Below are positions 26,097 through 34,768 of a stretch of DNA of 64,000 bases, piece by piece. The translations under genes were made by a program, and so were the position numbers. Origin of the DNA: CAVVIH01 sp963748295 (lineage in GTDB: Bacteria; Acidobacteriota; Vicinamibacteria; Vicinamibacterales; 2-12-FULL-66-21); the NCBI GenBank assembly GCA_963748295.1, contig CAVVIH010000008.1, forward strand, positions 186,001 through 250,000, read 5' to 3'. Every line of letters starts with the position of its first letter. Within the stretch, counting starts at the first letter, position 1. The notes beneath the pieces were generated by a model that did not search any database, was not told where the DNA came from, and saw only the letters and a list, made by a program, of their open reading frames with translations.

Positions 26097-27281
26097 TTAG
26101 AGAAGACCCAGAAATGCGCGCCGCCTCTCGGGTTCCTTCGCAGGCTCATGCTGTCCGAGAAGCGATCGCGTGAACGTGCTGAACTCCGTTGCGATGTCCG
26201 AATCGTTCGCGAGCGCGAGCGGCACGCCCGAGTTGAGCGCGGTCGAGACGGTGCGGTAGTCGCTCTTGAACGAGTGATGGATGCTGTAGCCGAGGGCGGT
26301 CTCGATCTGCTTCGGCGCGATCATCAGCTGATCCGACGTGCGGTTCAGCAGGATCCTGACCCGTTCGCTGCCGGCGCCAAGCTGCCGCACCCGATCGACG
26401 AGGCGCTGGGCGTTGCGGATCGACGGCACGTCGGGATTGGCAATCAGGAAGACCGTATCCGCGGTGTAGAGCCCGGAAACGACGAACGGATTGATCACGT
26501 TGCCCGCGTCGATCACCACGAACTCGTAGACGCGCGCGAGCACGCGCAGCAGCTCCTCGATCGCGCCGGCGTCCTGCGCGGTCGGACGATCGAACTGATC
26601 GGAGCCGGCCAGGATGTCGAGACCCGACTTGTGCTTCGACACGAGCTCCTTCAGGAAGTCCTTGTCGAGACGGTGCAGGTTCTCGATGGCGTCGAGCACG
26701 GTGAAGCGCGGACGGACGCCGAGGAACAGCGCCACCTCCCCCAGTGACGCCTTCAGGTCGACGATGATCGTCGGACGCTTCGTCAGCCGGGCGAGCTCGA
26801 CGGCGCAGTTCACCGACACCGTCGTCGTACCGGCGCCGCCCTTTGCGCCGAGGAAGACGTGAGTGACACACGCCTGGCGGTTGCCCGCAGTCGCCGCGTC
26901 GCGCCGCGTGGCGGTGCGGCGAATCGCTCCGTGGAACGACTCCTCCATCGAGCGCGACTGCGCCGTGGCGCTGCCCGGGAGCCAGGGAAAGAACTCGTTC
27001 GCCCCGGCGCGCATGGCCTGCAGAATCAAATCGGGTTCGGCTGCGGTCGCGATCGCAAAAATCGCGAGCGCCGGGCCGCCGGCGCGCAGCCGCTCGATCG
27101 CCGCCATCCCGGACGAGACATCCGCCCGGATGTCCACCATGACGAGATCCGGACCGGCCCCCTCGATGGTTGCACGGCCCTCGGTGATGCCGACCGGAAC
27201 GCCGCACGCGCGAATCATTCCCGCGACCTGCTGCCGGAATTCGCTGTCGTGCGTGACAATCTGTACTGTGAGTTGAGCCAT
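26097..27281 (-). CDS. tadZ: Tad pilus localisation protein TadZ/CpaE
   Basis: 394 residues: an N-terminal receiver-like domain (1-120, VDIRADVSSG in place of a clean phosphoacceptor site) and a ParA/MinD-like ATPase with a deviant Walker A, AKGGAGTTTVSVN. The lysine usual in KGGxGKT is replaced by Thr, common in the CpaE/TadZ family. TadZ marks the pole or site where the pilus machine assembles. It is the first gene after the terminator, so it may have its own promoter in the 314-bp gap upstream. Confidence 0.9.
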   Translation of the reverse strand: MAQLTVQIVTHDSEFRQQVAGMIRACGVPVGITEGRATIEGAGPDLVMVDIRADVSSGMAAIERLRAGGPALAIFAIATAAEPDLILQAMRAGANEFFPWLPGSATAQSRSMEESFHGAIRRTATRRDAATAGNRQACVTHVFLGAKGGAGTTTVSVNCAVELARLTKRPTIIVDLKASLGEVALFLGVRPRFTVLDAIENLHRLDKDFLKELVSKHKSGLDILAGSDQFDRPTAQDAGAIEELLRVLARVYEFVVIDAGNVINPFVVSGLYTADTVFLIANPDVPSIRNAQRLVDRVRQLGAGSERVRILLNRTSDQLMIAPKQIETALGYSIHHSFKSDYRTVSTALNSGVPLALANDSDIATEFSTFTRSLLGQHEPAKEPERRRAFLGLL

Positions 27282-27595
27282 ATCGTTACCGTTGCCTGCC
27301 CGCGGCCGCGTGAGCGGCGGCGGGCCCTCCGAAGGCCGTCGGCGCAGAGAGCCGCCGAATACACGAAGTGCGTGCGACGAAACCGCAACCTACATGCCGT
27401 GAGTTACAAAGCCGGTAGCGTGAGTTAACCCGCGCCTGCTGTTGCATTTACGATTCGCTCCTGGTCTGCCGGTGCCGCCTCGGGCACCATTCCGGTGACA
27501 GTTCCGTCGGGGCAAAAACGAAACCGTCGTGCGCATAAAAAAAGCACGTGGGCCTCTCGACTCCACGTGCTTCGGCTATCGATCCTCGCCGGGGC
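27282..27595. other. 314-bp intergenic region between tadZ and TadE
   Basis: No coding feature was found. It holds the intrinsic terminator at 27537-27572 and, on the tadZ side, about 250 bp where a tadZ promoter would be expected. A TTGCGG...TGTATT pair on the minus strand is only a weak candidate. Confidence 0.5.
27537..27572 (-). terminator. Intrinsic terminator after the TadE gene
   Basis: On the minus strand AAGCACGTGG... wait-free stem: the 10-bp arms at 27542-27551 and 27563-27572 (CCACGTGCTT/AAGCACGTGG) enclose an 11-base loop and are followed by seven T residues. This is a textbook Rho-independent terminator, 24 bp after the TadE stop. It would separate the pilin/secretin half of the locus from the ATPase half. 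Confidence 0.88.
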
Positions 27596-27994
27596 TCAAT
27601 ACGAAATGACCATCTGCGAGGTGCTGGTCAGAGGAACCGCCGGAAAGAACGAAATGACCGGTTCGAAGTCGAAGTCAACGGTGACGGTCACGACCGTGCC
27701 CGGCGTCTTGGCGACGTCCGCCCACGTCGTCGTAACTTCGACGTCGAACGGAATGCGGGTCTGCACGTAGTCCGAGATCTGGGTGTCCGTCTTGATATGT
27801 CCGCTTTCGCCGCCGTTGACGATCGCGTAGCGGCAGCCCTCGCGCGCCGCGTGCGAGACCGAGTTGTAGATCCACACGCCACGCGCCAGCTCCATCATGC
27901 CGGCCGTCAGCATCATGAAGAGGATGCTGACGAAGGCAAACTCGAGGAGCGTCGCGCCCTTCTCGCCGCTGATGCCGCGCACGCGCGGGAACAC
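27596..27994 (-). CDS. TadE-like minor pilin
   Basis: A 132-residue TadE-family pseudopilin: a short basic leader, then GATLLEFAFV with the conserved Glu, a hydrophobic helix, and a soluble domain rich in Val/Thr. Such proteins are processed by the prepilin peptidase and help pilus biogenesis. The uninterrupted frame starts with GTG at 27994. An ATG at 28001 with a better upstream SD is one base out of frame, so one more single-base error is possible here. Last gene before the terminator. Confidence 0.85.
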   Translation of the reverse strand: MFPRVRGISGEKGATLLEFAFVSILFMMLTAGMMELARGVWIYNSVSHAAREGCRYAIVNGGESGHIKTDTQISDYVQTRIPFDVEVTTTWADVAKTPGTVVTVTVDFDFEPVISFFPAVPLTSTSQMVISY

Positions 27995-28011
27995 GAGTCA
28001 TGGCCTTCACC

Positions 28012-29258
28012 TCATTCAACCAGCGAGATCCGCTTGATCGGCGAGCCGCCGCTCAATGAGCTGTAGTCGCTCTTGATCTGGACATCCGAGCTGCTTTCCA
28101 TCGACACCGCCCGCGCGACGACGAGGGTGTACTCGGCGTCGAGGGCCGCAGTGCTGTGGATCTTCACCTGCTGCGTCGGAAAGTACAGCGCGCCTTCGAG
28201 GTACCCGCCGGAAGCGCTTTCAAAGTGGTGCGACTTCGCTGGAGTTCCTGCTGTCGGGATCCTGGTAGAACAGAATTCCGGCGTACGGACCGGTGGTCGG
28301 CGCCTTCACCTTCATCAGCGTGCCGCTTTGCATGCTGATCACGCCATAAGAGAAGCCGGTGTCTTCGGTGATGAAGAACGTAACGCCGGTCCCCTCCAGG
28401 ATGGAGCCGCTCTGCATGTCGATGCCGCCGCCCTTGATCACGTACATGCCCGGATTCAGATAGACGTGCGCGCCGCTGACGAGCTTCATCCCCTTGCAGT
28501 ACACGCCGGGCGAGATCGTCTCCGTGACACCGTTGGCGCTGTAATTCACCACGTCGCATCCAATTTTCGACGGGGGCGTCAGGTACGCCAGCGGGTCGGG
28601 AGCCGGAGGAACGCCAGTGACAGGTGTCGGCGTGACCGACCCGCCGGCCAACTGGTAGCCGCCGGTAATGGAAACGTAAGTGGCGGTTACAGCCGCCGAG
28701 CTCGATGCGCGCAGCGCTTCCGCGTCGCTGGAATTGACGATGATGCCGCAGGTGGCGGTCAGCTTTGCGCTGCTGTTCATCTGGAACGCGCCGTCCATGT
28801 CCGGATCCAGCACGTAGACGCAGGCCTTGCCGTTGGCCCCCGCGCCGGCCACCGCCCTGGACTTCACGTCAACGGAATCCCAGCCGAACAGGCTCATGAA
28901 CCAGGTCGGCGCAGCATGATCGACGACGACTTCGACGAACCTCATGTTGCCGATGTGGTCGCCGCTGATCGGGGGATAGTGAACGGTAATCGATGCGCCG
29001 CCGAAGCCATTCTCGAATCCGTTCGCCTTCGATTCACGTCTGGCCATGCCCACGGCGCGCCCCCGGGCGGCCGCGATTCACTTCGAGCGCGCCAGCGAGC
29101 GCGGCGGCATCGGCGGCCGTCTGCATGCGCCGCTTGTGGCTGTAAAGACTGCCGACGTCCAGCGCGAGCCCGCTGACTCCAAGCATCACTGGCAGCAGGA
29201 TCGCAACCATGATCATCGTCTGCCCCGACTCGCCGTGCCGTTTGCGTGGGTGTGTCAT
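28012..29258 (-). CDS. TadG-like pilus assembly protein (two frameshifts)
   Basis: Reconstructed TadG/TadE-G-type protein of about 414 residues. The N-terminal piece has GESGQTMIMVAILLPVMLG, a membrane helix typical of the TadG N-terminus, and the AADAAALAGA stretch. A middle piece follows after an extra G in a run of five Gs near 29060. A C-terminal piece follows after an extra G near 28242, ending KRISLVE at 28012. With both bases removed the three frames join smoothly. The middle holds a repetitive, beta-rich region (MYVIKGGGIDMQSGSILEG, VISMQSGTLMKV). It probably lies outside the inner membrane and contributes to pilus anchoring. Confidence 0.82.
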
Positions 29259-29292
29259 CGTCCCCTCCCTCTCCCTGTCAGCGCCTGGTTCC

Positions 29293-29736
29293 CTACTGAA
29301 CGCGCATCGTCGCCGTACGGCTCAGCGCAATCGGCGACGGAACGCCGGGCCACGTCACCAGCGTTGTGAATGTCCTGCTCGCGGTCACGTCGATGTACAG
29401 CTCCTTGACGGCACTTGCAGGGCACGTTCCGACGGTGCAGCTCACCACCGTCGTGCCAGTTGGGCACCGGCAGTACAGGTTGCTCGCCACTGTGATCGTG
29501 CCGATGTTCTCCGCTTCGAGGTCAGCGGCTGCTTTGATGCCCGCCGTGTTGAAGGCCGCCACGGAACTGAACGTGGCGAACTGCGCGCCTGCCCGTGCGG
29601 CGTTCGCCAGCGTAATGGCGTGGTAGGCCACCCGCGCGAAATCGGTCGAGCCGAGAAGCACCAGCAGGAGAAATGGCGTGAGGATCGCCATCTCGATCAG
29701 CTGTGCCCCGCGTTCCGTTTTCGTCCATCTCGACAT
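29293..29736 (-). CDS. TadE-like minor pilin
   Basis: 147 residues from the ATG at 29736 (AAGGG eight bases upstream; a GTG nine bases earlier is also in frame). It has the prepilin-like segment GAQLIEMAILTPFLLLVLLG with the conserved Glu, then a soluble domain with three or four Cys (YCRCPTG, SCTVGTC) that could form disulfides. It is a pseudopilin-like component between the secretin and TadG genes. Confidence 0.85.
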   Translation of the reverse strand: MSRWTKTERGAQLIEMAILTPFLLLVLLGSTDFARVAYHAITLANAARAGAQFATFSSVAAFNTAGIKAAADLEAENIGTITVASNLYCRCPTGTTVVSCTVGTCPASAVKELYIDVTASRTFTTLVTWPGVPSPIALSRTATMRVQ

Positions 29737-29757
29737 GGCGACCACCCTTGCGTTGTT

Positions 29758-31974
29758 CTACTGTTTCGATCCGGGCCCCGTGCCTTTGCCGCCCTTGGCT
29801 TTCTCGAGCTCGGACTGATACGCCGACTGCGCTTCCTTCAGACGCGCCGCGGCTTCGGTCAGCGCTTTCTCGCGCTTCTGATCCTCGTCGGCCTTCTTGC
29901 GCGCGAGCTCGGCGTTCTTCTTCGCGATCTCGGCCTCGCGCCTGGCGCGCTCCTTCGCGAGCTTGTCCGCCTGGCGCTTCTCGGCGTCCATCGCCTGCTG
30001 CTCTTCGGCGTCCTTCTTCGCGCGCTCGCGAGCCTCGGCCTCTTCCGCCCTCTGCTCCTGCTCACGCGCCTTCTCCATCGCACGCAGCTCGGACTTCGAG
30101 GGTCGGGGCGCCGGAACGACTCTCGCCGGCGATTCCATCGGCATCGTCGCGGGCGTCGGCGACGGTGAAGCAGCCGGCGAGCCAGGCGACGAATACGGTG
30201 AGCTCGGCGACGGTGAATACGGTGAGCTCTGGGCCGGCGAAGTCGGCGACGTCGAACGCGGCGTGGCCGGCGGCGGCGAGTACGGTGAGCTTGGCGACGG
30301 TGAATACGGCGACGGCGCGCTGCTCGGCGAAGACGCCGGCGTCGTCGGCGAGGAAGCGGGACGGTCAGGCGGCGGCACCGGCGCGGGCATCGAGGACTCC
30401 GGACGCGACGACGGCGTCATCGTCGGACCGTTGGGCTGCTGCCCCACGGCGCGTGACGGCACCGGCGACTTGCTCGATCCTGATGCCTGCGGCGCGGGCG
30501 CCGGGGCGTTGTTGTCTCCGCCCGACGGCTTCTGATTCACGGGATACCGGGGCGAACCGAGGTACGGATCCGGGTTCGGATGACGCTTGCCCTCCGGGCC
30601 AAGGTAGGGCTCAACGAGAGACGGCAGACCCTCGGACACGCCCATCTGGCCGCGGCGGATGATCGACGGCGTGATCATCACGACCAGCTCGGTCTGATTC
30701 TTCTGATGTGCCTTGCTGCGGAACAGCAGCCCGAGGATCGGGATGTCGCCGATTCCAGGAATCTTCGACATCGAGTTCGTCAGGGTGTTGTTCATCAACC
30801 CGGCGATTGCGAACGTCTGGCCGTCGCGCAGCTCGACTTCCGTCTCGGTGCGGCGCGTCGCGAGCGCTGGCACGCGGAAGCCATCCAGAATGACTGCGTT
30901 CGAGAAATCGAGCGAGCTGACTTCCGGGCGGACCTTCAAGTTAATCAGGTCGCCGCCGAGCACGGTCGGCGTGAAGTTCAGCCGGACGCCGAACTCCTTG
31001 AACTGAATGCTGATCGAATTGCTGTTCGAGCCGGACTGCACGACCGGATACGGATACTCGCCGCCGGCGAGGAAGCTGGCTTCCTTGCCGTTGGTCGCGA
31101 TCAGGTTTGGCTCGGCAAGGCTCTGGAACAGCCCCTTGGTCTGCAGCGCCTTGACCGCGGCGCCGAGTCCTTCCTTGCTGTTGAACACGAACAGGTTCAG
31201 GAAGTCGCTGAACACCAGGCCTTTTTCGTTATCGAAGTCGGGCGACGGCACTCCGGGAGGCGCCGAACGGCCGAACCACTCGCTCTTGTAGCCGTTGGCG
31301 AAGAACGTCACGCCGAGCTCCTGCATCGCGCTGCGGCTCACCTCGGCGAAGCGCACGCGCAGCATCACCTGGTTGGAGGCGACGCCTTCCTGCTGCTTCA
31401 CGAGGTTGACGACGTTGTCCTTCTTCTCGACGTAGCCGCCGGCAACTTCGGCCGCCTTCTCGACGACGTACTTGCTGGCCACCGTTCCGGACAGCACGAC
31501 GTCCTTGCCGCTGCCGATCACGGTGATGTCCTCACCGGGGAACAGCTGCTTGAGCTGCTCCTTGAGCGCGAGCAGGTCGCGGCGGACGGTCACCTCATAA
31601 GTGCGGATCGTGCCAGCCTTGTCCCAGACGAACAGCGAGATGGTGCCAGGCTGTTTGCCGTGAATCAACAACTGGGACGGCGCGGTCACCATCGCGTCGG
31701 CGATGTCGGCCACCGTCAGCGATACCCGCGCGATGGTCGAACCCACGTTGAGCACGGTCGAGCGGCCGACCAGGAGGTCGATGTCCGATCCGCTTGACGC
31801 GTCGCGGATCGGCGTCGAACCCGGGCCGTTGGGCGTGAACGCCTGCGGCGGCTGCGCTTGAGGCGCCGCCACGAGTATCACGATAATGAACACGACCAGC
31901 GCCGCGACGAAGGCGGCCGGCCGGCGGCGTTGATGCCGCGATCGCCAGAACTGAGTCGTGCATGCCGCGATCAT
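29758..31974 (-). CDS. Tad pilus outer-membrane secretin (RcpA/CpaC) with long C-terminal tail
   Basis: 738 residues from the ATG at 31974 (GGAGGA upstream). A basic N-terminus and hydrophobic signal (20-40) lead into the pilus/secretin N domain (55-195, including a BON-like segment) and the secretin channel domain (about 200-440, with VPALATRRTETEVELRDGQ and the IPGIGDIPILG signature). Secretins of this family normally stop soon after. Here about 290 more residues follow: a Pro/Ser/Tyr repeat region (SPYSPSPSSPYSP twice) and a highly charged Lys/Glu/Arg helix (about 640-730) that looks like a coiled coil. The tail may reach the peptidoglycan, a pilotin or the cell surface. Confidence 0.88.
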   Translation of the reverse strand: MIAACTTQFWRSRHQRRRPAAFVAALVVFIIVILVAAPQAQPPQAFTPNGPGSTPIRDASSGSDIDLLVGRSTVLNVGSTIARVSLTVADIADAMVTAPSQLLIHGKQPGTISLFVWDKAGTIRTYEVTVRRDLLALKEQLKQLFPGEDITVIGSGKDVVLSGTVASKYVVEKAAEVAGGYVEKKDNVVNLVKQQEGVASNQVMLRVRFAEVSRSAMQELGVTFFANGYKSEWFGRSAPPGVPSPDFDNEKGLVFSDFLNLFVFNSKEGLGAAVKALQTKGLFQSLAEPNLIATNGKEASFLAGGEYPYPVVQSGSNSNSISIQFKEFGVRLNFTPTVLGGDLINLKVRPEVSSLDFSNAVILDGFRVPALATRRTETEVELRDGQTFAIAGLMNNTLTNSMSKIPGIGDIPILGLLFRSKAHQKNQTELVVMITPSIIRRGQMGVSEGLPSLVEPYLGPEGKRHPNPDPYLGSPRYPVNQKPSGGDNNAPAPAPQASGSSKSPVPSRAVGQQPNGPTMTPSSRPESSMPAPVPPPDRPASSPTTPASSPSSAPSPYSPSPSSPYSPPPATPRSTSPTSPAQSSPYSPSPSSPYSSPGSPAASPSPTPATMPMESPARVVPAPRPSKSELRAMEKAREQEQRAEEAEARERAKKDAEEQQAMDAEKRQADKLAKERARREAEIAKKNAELARKKADEDQKREKALTEAAARLKEAQSAYQSELEKAKGGKGTGPGSKQ
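30185..30315 (-). repeat. Repeats encoding the SPYSPSP tract of the secretin tail
   Basis: Related 20-30 base units containing GGTGAATACGG and GGTGAGCT recur at least three times on the plus-strand reading of this stretch. They encode the repeated Ser-Pro-Tyr segments in the secretin tail and could change copy number by slippage. Confidence 0.65.
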
Positions 31975-32035
31975 TTGGGTTCCTCCGATTCCTGTCTGTC
32001 GAGTCATCACAATCAACAAAATGGCTGCAGGGTGC

Positions 32036-32908
32036 TTACTTGATTACTTCGGTGGCGCGCTTGTCGCCGCGGATGATTTCCACCGTCGGCATCGCGGGCG
32101 CATACGACTCCATCGTGACCGGCTGACCGGGCTTGTTCTTCCCGGTGCCGGACGTCGATGACCCGGTGGAGGCACGCTGCTGCGGCATCGGACCGCGCAC
32201 CGCGCCCATCAGCACCGCCGGCTTGATGCCTGGCGTCACCGGCGCGCCCTGGTCGAGCGGGTTGCGCAGCGCCAGCTGAATCTTTCCCTCGGTGCTGGCC
32301 AGCGCGAGCCGTTCCGCCTGTTCCGGGGTCACGAGCATCGTCACAACCGTCACCTGCATGGGCTTGCCGTCCTTCTGGTCCTGCTCCATGCGCGTGCCGG
32401 CGGTCAGCACCTGGACGTTCGCGAGCACGACCTTCGACGTCGTGTCTCCCGGCTGATTCGTCGGGCTCGCCGTCGCAACGACGTCGACCCGGGTGCCCGG
32501 CAGGACGTAGCCGGCCACGCTGACGACCTCGTTGACGCGCACCGAGACGGCGCGCATCCCTTCGGGAATGACCGGCGGCAGTCCGGCGCCCGCTTCCTTC
32601 GGCGCCAGCTTGGCCTCGAGGATCGGCTCGTTCTTCACCACCGGCACGATCAGGCCGCGGCCGAGGATGTCGCCGGCCTTGGCAAAGCTGCCTTCTGGCG
32701 ACACGCCCGCTGGGAACGAGACGACCTGCAGGTCTTCCTGCTTGATCTCGGAACCGATGGCCAGATCGGCGGCCGCCACCACGACTGGTTGCGTCGGGGT
32801 GGCGACGGTCTTGACCGGCTGGTTCTGCATCAGGTTGTACGTTCCATACGCCAGCCCGCCACCGGCAAGGATGGCGATGGCGAGCACGGCAAAAATTCTG
32901 TTGCGCAT
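32036..32908 (-). CDS. cpaB: Flp pilus assembly protein CpaB/RcpC
   Basis: 290 residues from the ATG at 32908 (GAGGGA upstream). An N-terminal membrane helix (FAVLAIAILAGGGLAYG) is followed by an SAF/beta-clip domain (VVVAAADLAIGSEIKQEDLQ) and the RcpC region (PEGMRAVSVRVNEVVSVAGYVLPG). It links the secretin to the pilus and probably binds peptidoglycan. It is 61 bp upstream of the secretin gene. Confidence 0.92.
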   Translation of the reverse strand: MRNRIFAVLAIAILAGGGLAYGTYNLMQNQPVKTVATPTQPVVVAAADLAIGSEIKQEDLQVVSFPAGVSPEGSFAKAGDILGRGLIVPVVKNEPILEAKLAPKEAGAGLPPVIPEGMRAVSVRVNEVVSVAGYVLPGTRVDVVATASPTNQPGDTTSKVVLANVQVLTAGTRMEQDQKDGKPMQVTVVTMLVTPEQAERLALASTEGKIQLALRNPLDQGAPVTPGIKPAVLMGAVRGPMPQQRASTGSSTSGTGKNKPGQPVTMESYAPAMPTVEIIRGDKRATEVIK

Positions 32909-32962
32909 TGACGGTCCCTCGGTTAGCTGCCTTCGATCTTTGAGCCCTGCAGGCCCATCACG

Positions 32963-33031
32963 TTCATCCAACGAGCGACGCGAGTTTCATCCGACGAGCG
33001 CCGCGAGTGTTATCCAACGAGCGCCGCGAGG
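32963..33031 (-). repeat. 23-bp tandem repeat spanning the cpaA stop codon
   Basis: Three direct 23-bp copies, 32963-32985, 32986-33008 and 33009-33031, differ at a few bases. Read on the minus strand each encodes LA(A/S)LVG followed by a stop. The copy at 33009 contains the real end of cpaA; the two others lie just downstream, before cpaB. The end of the gene appears to have been tandemly duplicated. Confidence 0.85.
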
Positions 33032-33537
33032 ATGCTGCCGACGGCTATTGCCGGTCCGTAGGCGAACCGGCGGGAGGCCTGCGCAGCCTGTACCTCACGT
33101 TTTGCATCCGTTGGTGCGGCGATCAGCCTCGCCGTACCGGCGAGAGTGGCGGTGAATCGCCGCCGACGCACCGCGACAACCAGCGCGAGGACTCCGCCTG
33201 CAATCGCGGTGAACAGGAACGCGTTCACGACGACCAGGGGTCCGACGATCGCGCCGACTGCCGCCATCAGCTTCACGTCGCCGGCTCCCGTCGCGCCCAG
33301 GGCGTGTCCGGGAAGCATCAACGCGAGGCCGACGAAGAATCCGATGGCCGCGGCACCGAGCGAGATGCCGCTGATCCCCGCTGCGGCGAACCCGATGCCG
33401 GCGCCCGCCATCGTGGCGGTCAGCGCGTTCGGGATCCGCCTGGTCCTGATGTCGACGACCGTAGCGATGAGTACCCCGGCAGTCAGTGCCGCAAACCCGA
33501 TGTTAGAAACTGGCGGCAATGGCGTCCCAGAACACAC
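33010..33537 (-). CDS. cpaA: Prepilin peptidase (TadV/CpaA type)
   Basis: A 175-residue polytopic A24 aspartic protease. Both catalytic aspartates are visible, in VVDIRTRRIPN and in GAGDVKLMA. It cleaves the Flp pilins and TadE/TadG leaders and is the short, methylase-less form typical of Tad loci. The start at 33537 overlaps the end of the second Flp gene by 35 bp; a TTG at 33519 is an alternative. Confidence 0.9.
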   Translation of the reverse strand: MCSGTPLPPVSNIGFAALTAGVLIATVVDIRTRRIPNALTATMAGAGIGFAAAGISGISLGAAAIGFFVGLALMLPGHALGATGAGDVKLMAAVGAIVGPLVVVNAFLFTAIAGGVLALVVAVRRRRFTATLAGTARLIAAPTDAKREVQAAQASRRFAYGPAIAVGSILAALVG

Positions 33538-33697
33538 CGTTGATCATCTGGCCCACGCTCGCCACCGCGCCCATCGCGAAGATCGCGATCAACGCCATGA
33601 GGAGCCCGTACTCGAGAAGGTCCTGTCCGTCCTCGGACCAACGCAGGCGCAGGTTCGAAATCCGTTTCAGTGCAGCAACAGCAACTGGCGATTGCAT
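33503..33697 (-). CDS. Flp-type IVb pilin (second copy)
   Basis: A 64-residue Flp pilin with a short leader, then the hallmark EDGQDLLEYGLLMALIAIF, where processing precedes the hydrophobic helix and Glu-Tyr is conserved. SD GGAGGAG lies eight bases before the ATG at 33697. It differs from the first pilin in its C-terminal end (NGVFWDAIAASF). Confidence 0.9.
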   Translation of the reverse strand: MQSPVAVAALKRISNLRLRWSEDGQDLLEYGLLMALIAIFAMGAVASVGQMINGVFWDAIAASF

Positions 33698-33798
33698 TGG
33701 GTTCTCCTCCCAGAACCAGGTTTTCGGCGCGCGATCATGCGCATCGAAAACGCGGGGCCGGCGTACAAGCCGGCCCCGCAATACGGAACCGCGTGCGA

Positions 33799-33981
33799 CT
33801 ACGAAGCCGCCGCGAGCTCGTCCGCGATGCTCTGGAAGATCGTGTTCACGCTGCCACCGGCCGCGCCCACCGCACCGATACAAATCAGCGCGATCAACGC
33901 CACGAGCAGCGCGTACTCGAGCAGGTCCTGACCCTCTTCCTGACGCGCGAACGACTTCACGTAGTTCAGAAGCATCGACAT
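33799..33981 (-). CDS. flp: Flp-type IVb pilin (first copy, probable major pilin)
   Basis: A 60-residue pilin of the Flp family: basic leader, EEGQDLLEYALLVALIALI processing region and helix, short tail. SD GGGGGAGGA precedes the ATG at 33981. It is the first gene of the Tad locus, with a perfect 7-bp hairpin in the 5' leader that may influence its expression. Confidence 0.92.
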   Translation of the reverse strand: MSMLLNYVKSFARQEEGQDLLEYALLVALIALICIGAVGAAGGSVNTIFQSIADELAAAS

Positions 33982-34504
33982 GAGTTCCTCCCCCGAGGTT
34001 GAGCACCGCCCGTATGCGGTGCGAAGTTGCGGCAGCGCCGCGATTGTGTTTATGTGCGCGGCGCTTGCCGCGTCACGGGCCGGCTAATCGCAACGGCTGT
34101 GCCACGGACGAGGTGCCTCGCCGATGGCGCGTCCGCAACTCCTTCATCCATCGCGGCTTGCCGGCGGTTCCCGTCCGCCTGGCGGCGCTCCGGAGGGCCG
34201 TGCAGGGGCGCGACGAGCCGCGCCGCGATGTTCACTTTCGTAAGCCGCACCGCGAATTTGGTGGGCCGCCCCGAAAGCCCCCGCACAGGGGGGCCCGGAT
34301 GGCTCCTCTCTGATGCCCGTTTAGTTGTTGGGGATAAATGACTTGTGCGCCGAATGGGCGGGTGCCCATCGACCGGCATGCCGCTTGCGAAAAGACCGCA
34401 GGTTACATCTGATCTACGGCGCCGTCAGCGCGGTTCGAGGCTGTGTTACCGCGCGGATTTGAGGGAATAACGAAATCGGCGGATGGCCGCCCCGGGGAAG
34501 CCCG
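33982..34504. other. 523-bp divergent intergenic region
   Basis: It separates the minus-strand pilus operon from the plus-strand membrane/coiled-coil pair. It holds the hairpin at 34003-34022 and a G6-C3 tract near 34287. Promoters for both sides must lie here, but none could be assigned with confidence. Confidence 0.5.
34003..34022 (-). promoter_or_regulatory. Leader hairpin before the first flp gene
   Basis: GCACCGC (34003-34009) and GCGGTGC (34016-34022) form a perfect 7-bp stem with a six-base loop, 21 bases upstream of the pilin start on the minus strand and just before its SD. It may stabilise the abundant pilin mRNA. Confidence 0.5.
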
Positions 34505-34768
34505 ATGACAGCAGGACTTCGGCAAACCGCGATATCCATAACGGGCCTGACAATCGTGCTGGCCGGGTTGACGTTCGTCGACCCGCGGGTCCGCGACCGC
34601 CTCGGCGCGCTCGTCTCGGGACAGGATGGCGGCACGCTCGTCGATCGGGTCTCCGAGCTCGCCCACGCACTGGTGACCGCGCTGAAGTACCAGAGCATCG
34701 AGAACGCGCCGTTGCTGATCTTCGCGACCGTCGGCGCCGTGTTGTTCGTCTTCATGGTGCGGACCTAG
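34505..34768 (+). CDS. Small two-helix membrane protein, unknown
   Basis: 87 residues with hydrophobic helices at about 10-25 and 68-85 and a soluble loop between (VDPRVRDRLGALVSGQ). Its TAG stop shares a base with the GTG of the next gene, so the two are coupled. No family is recognised. It may anchor the coiled-coil protein encoded next. Confidence 0.6.
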   Translation: MTAGLRQTAISITGLTIVLAGLTFVDPRVRDRLGALVSGQDGGTLVDRVSELAHALVTALKYQSIENAPLLIFATVGAVLFVFMVRT

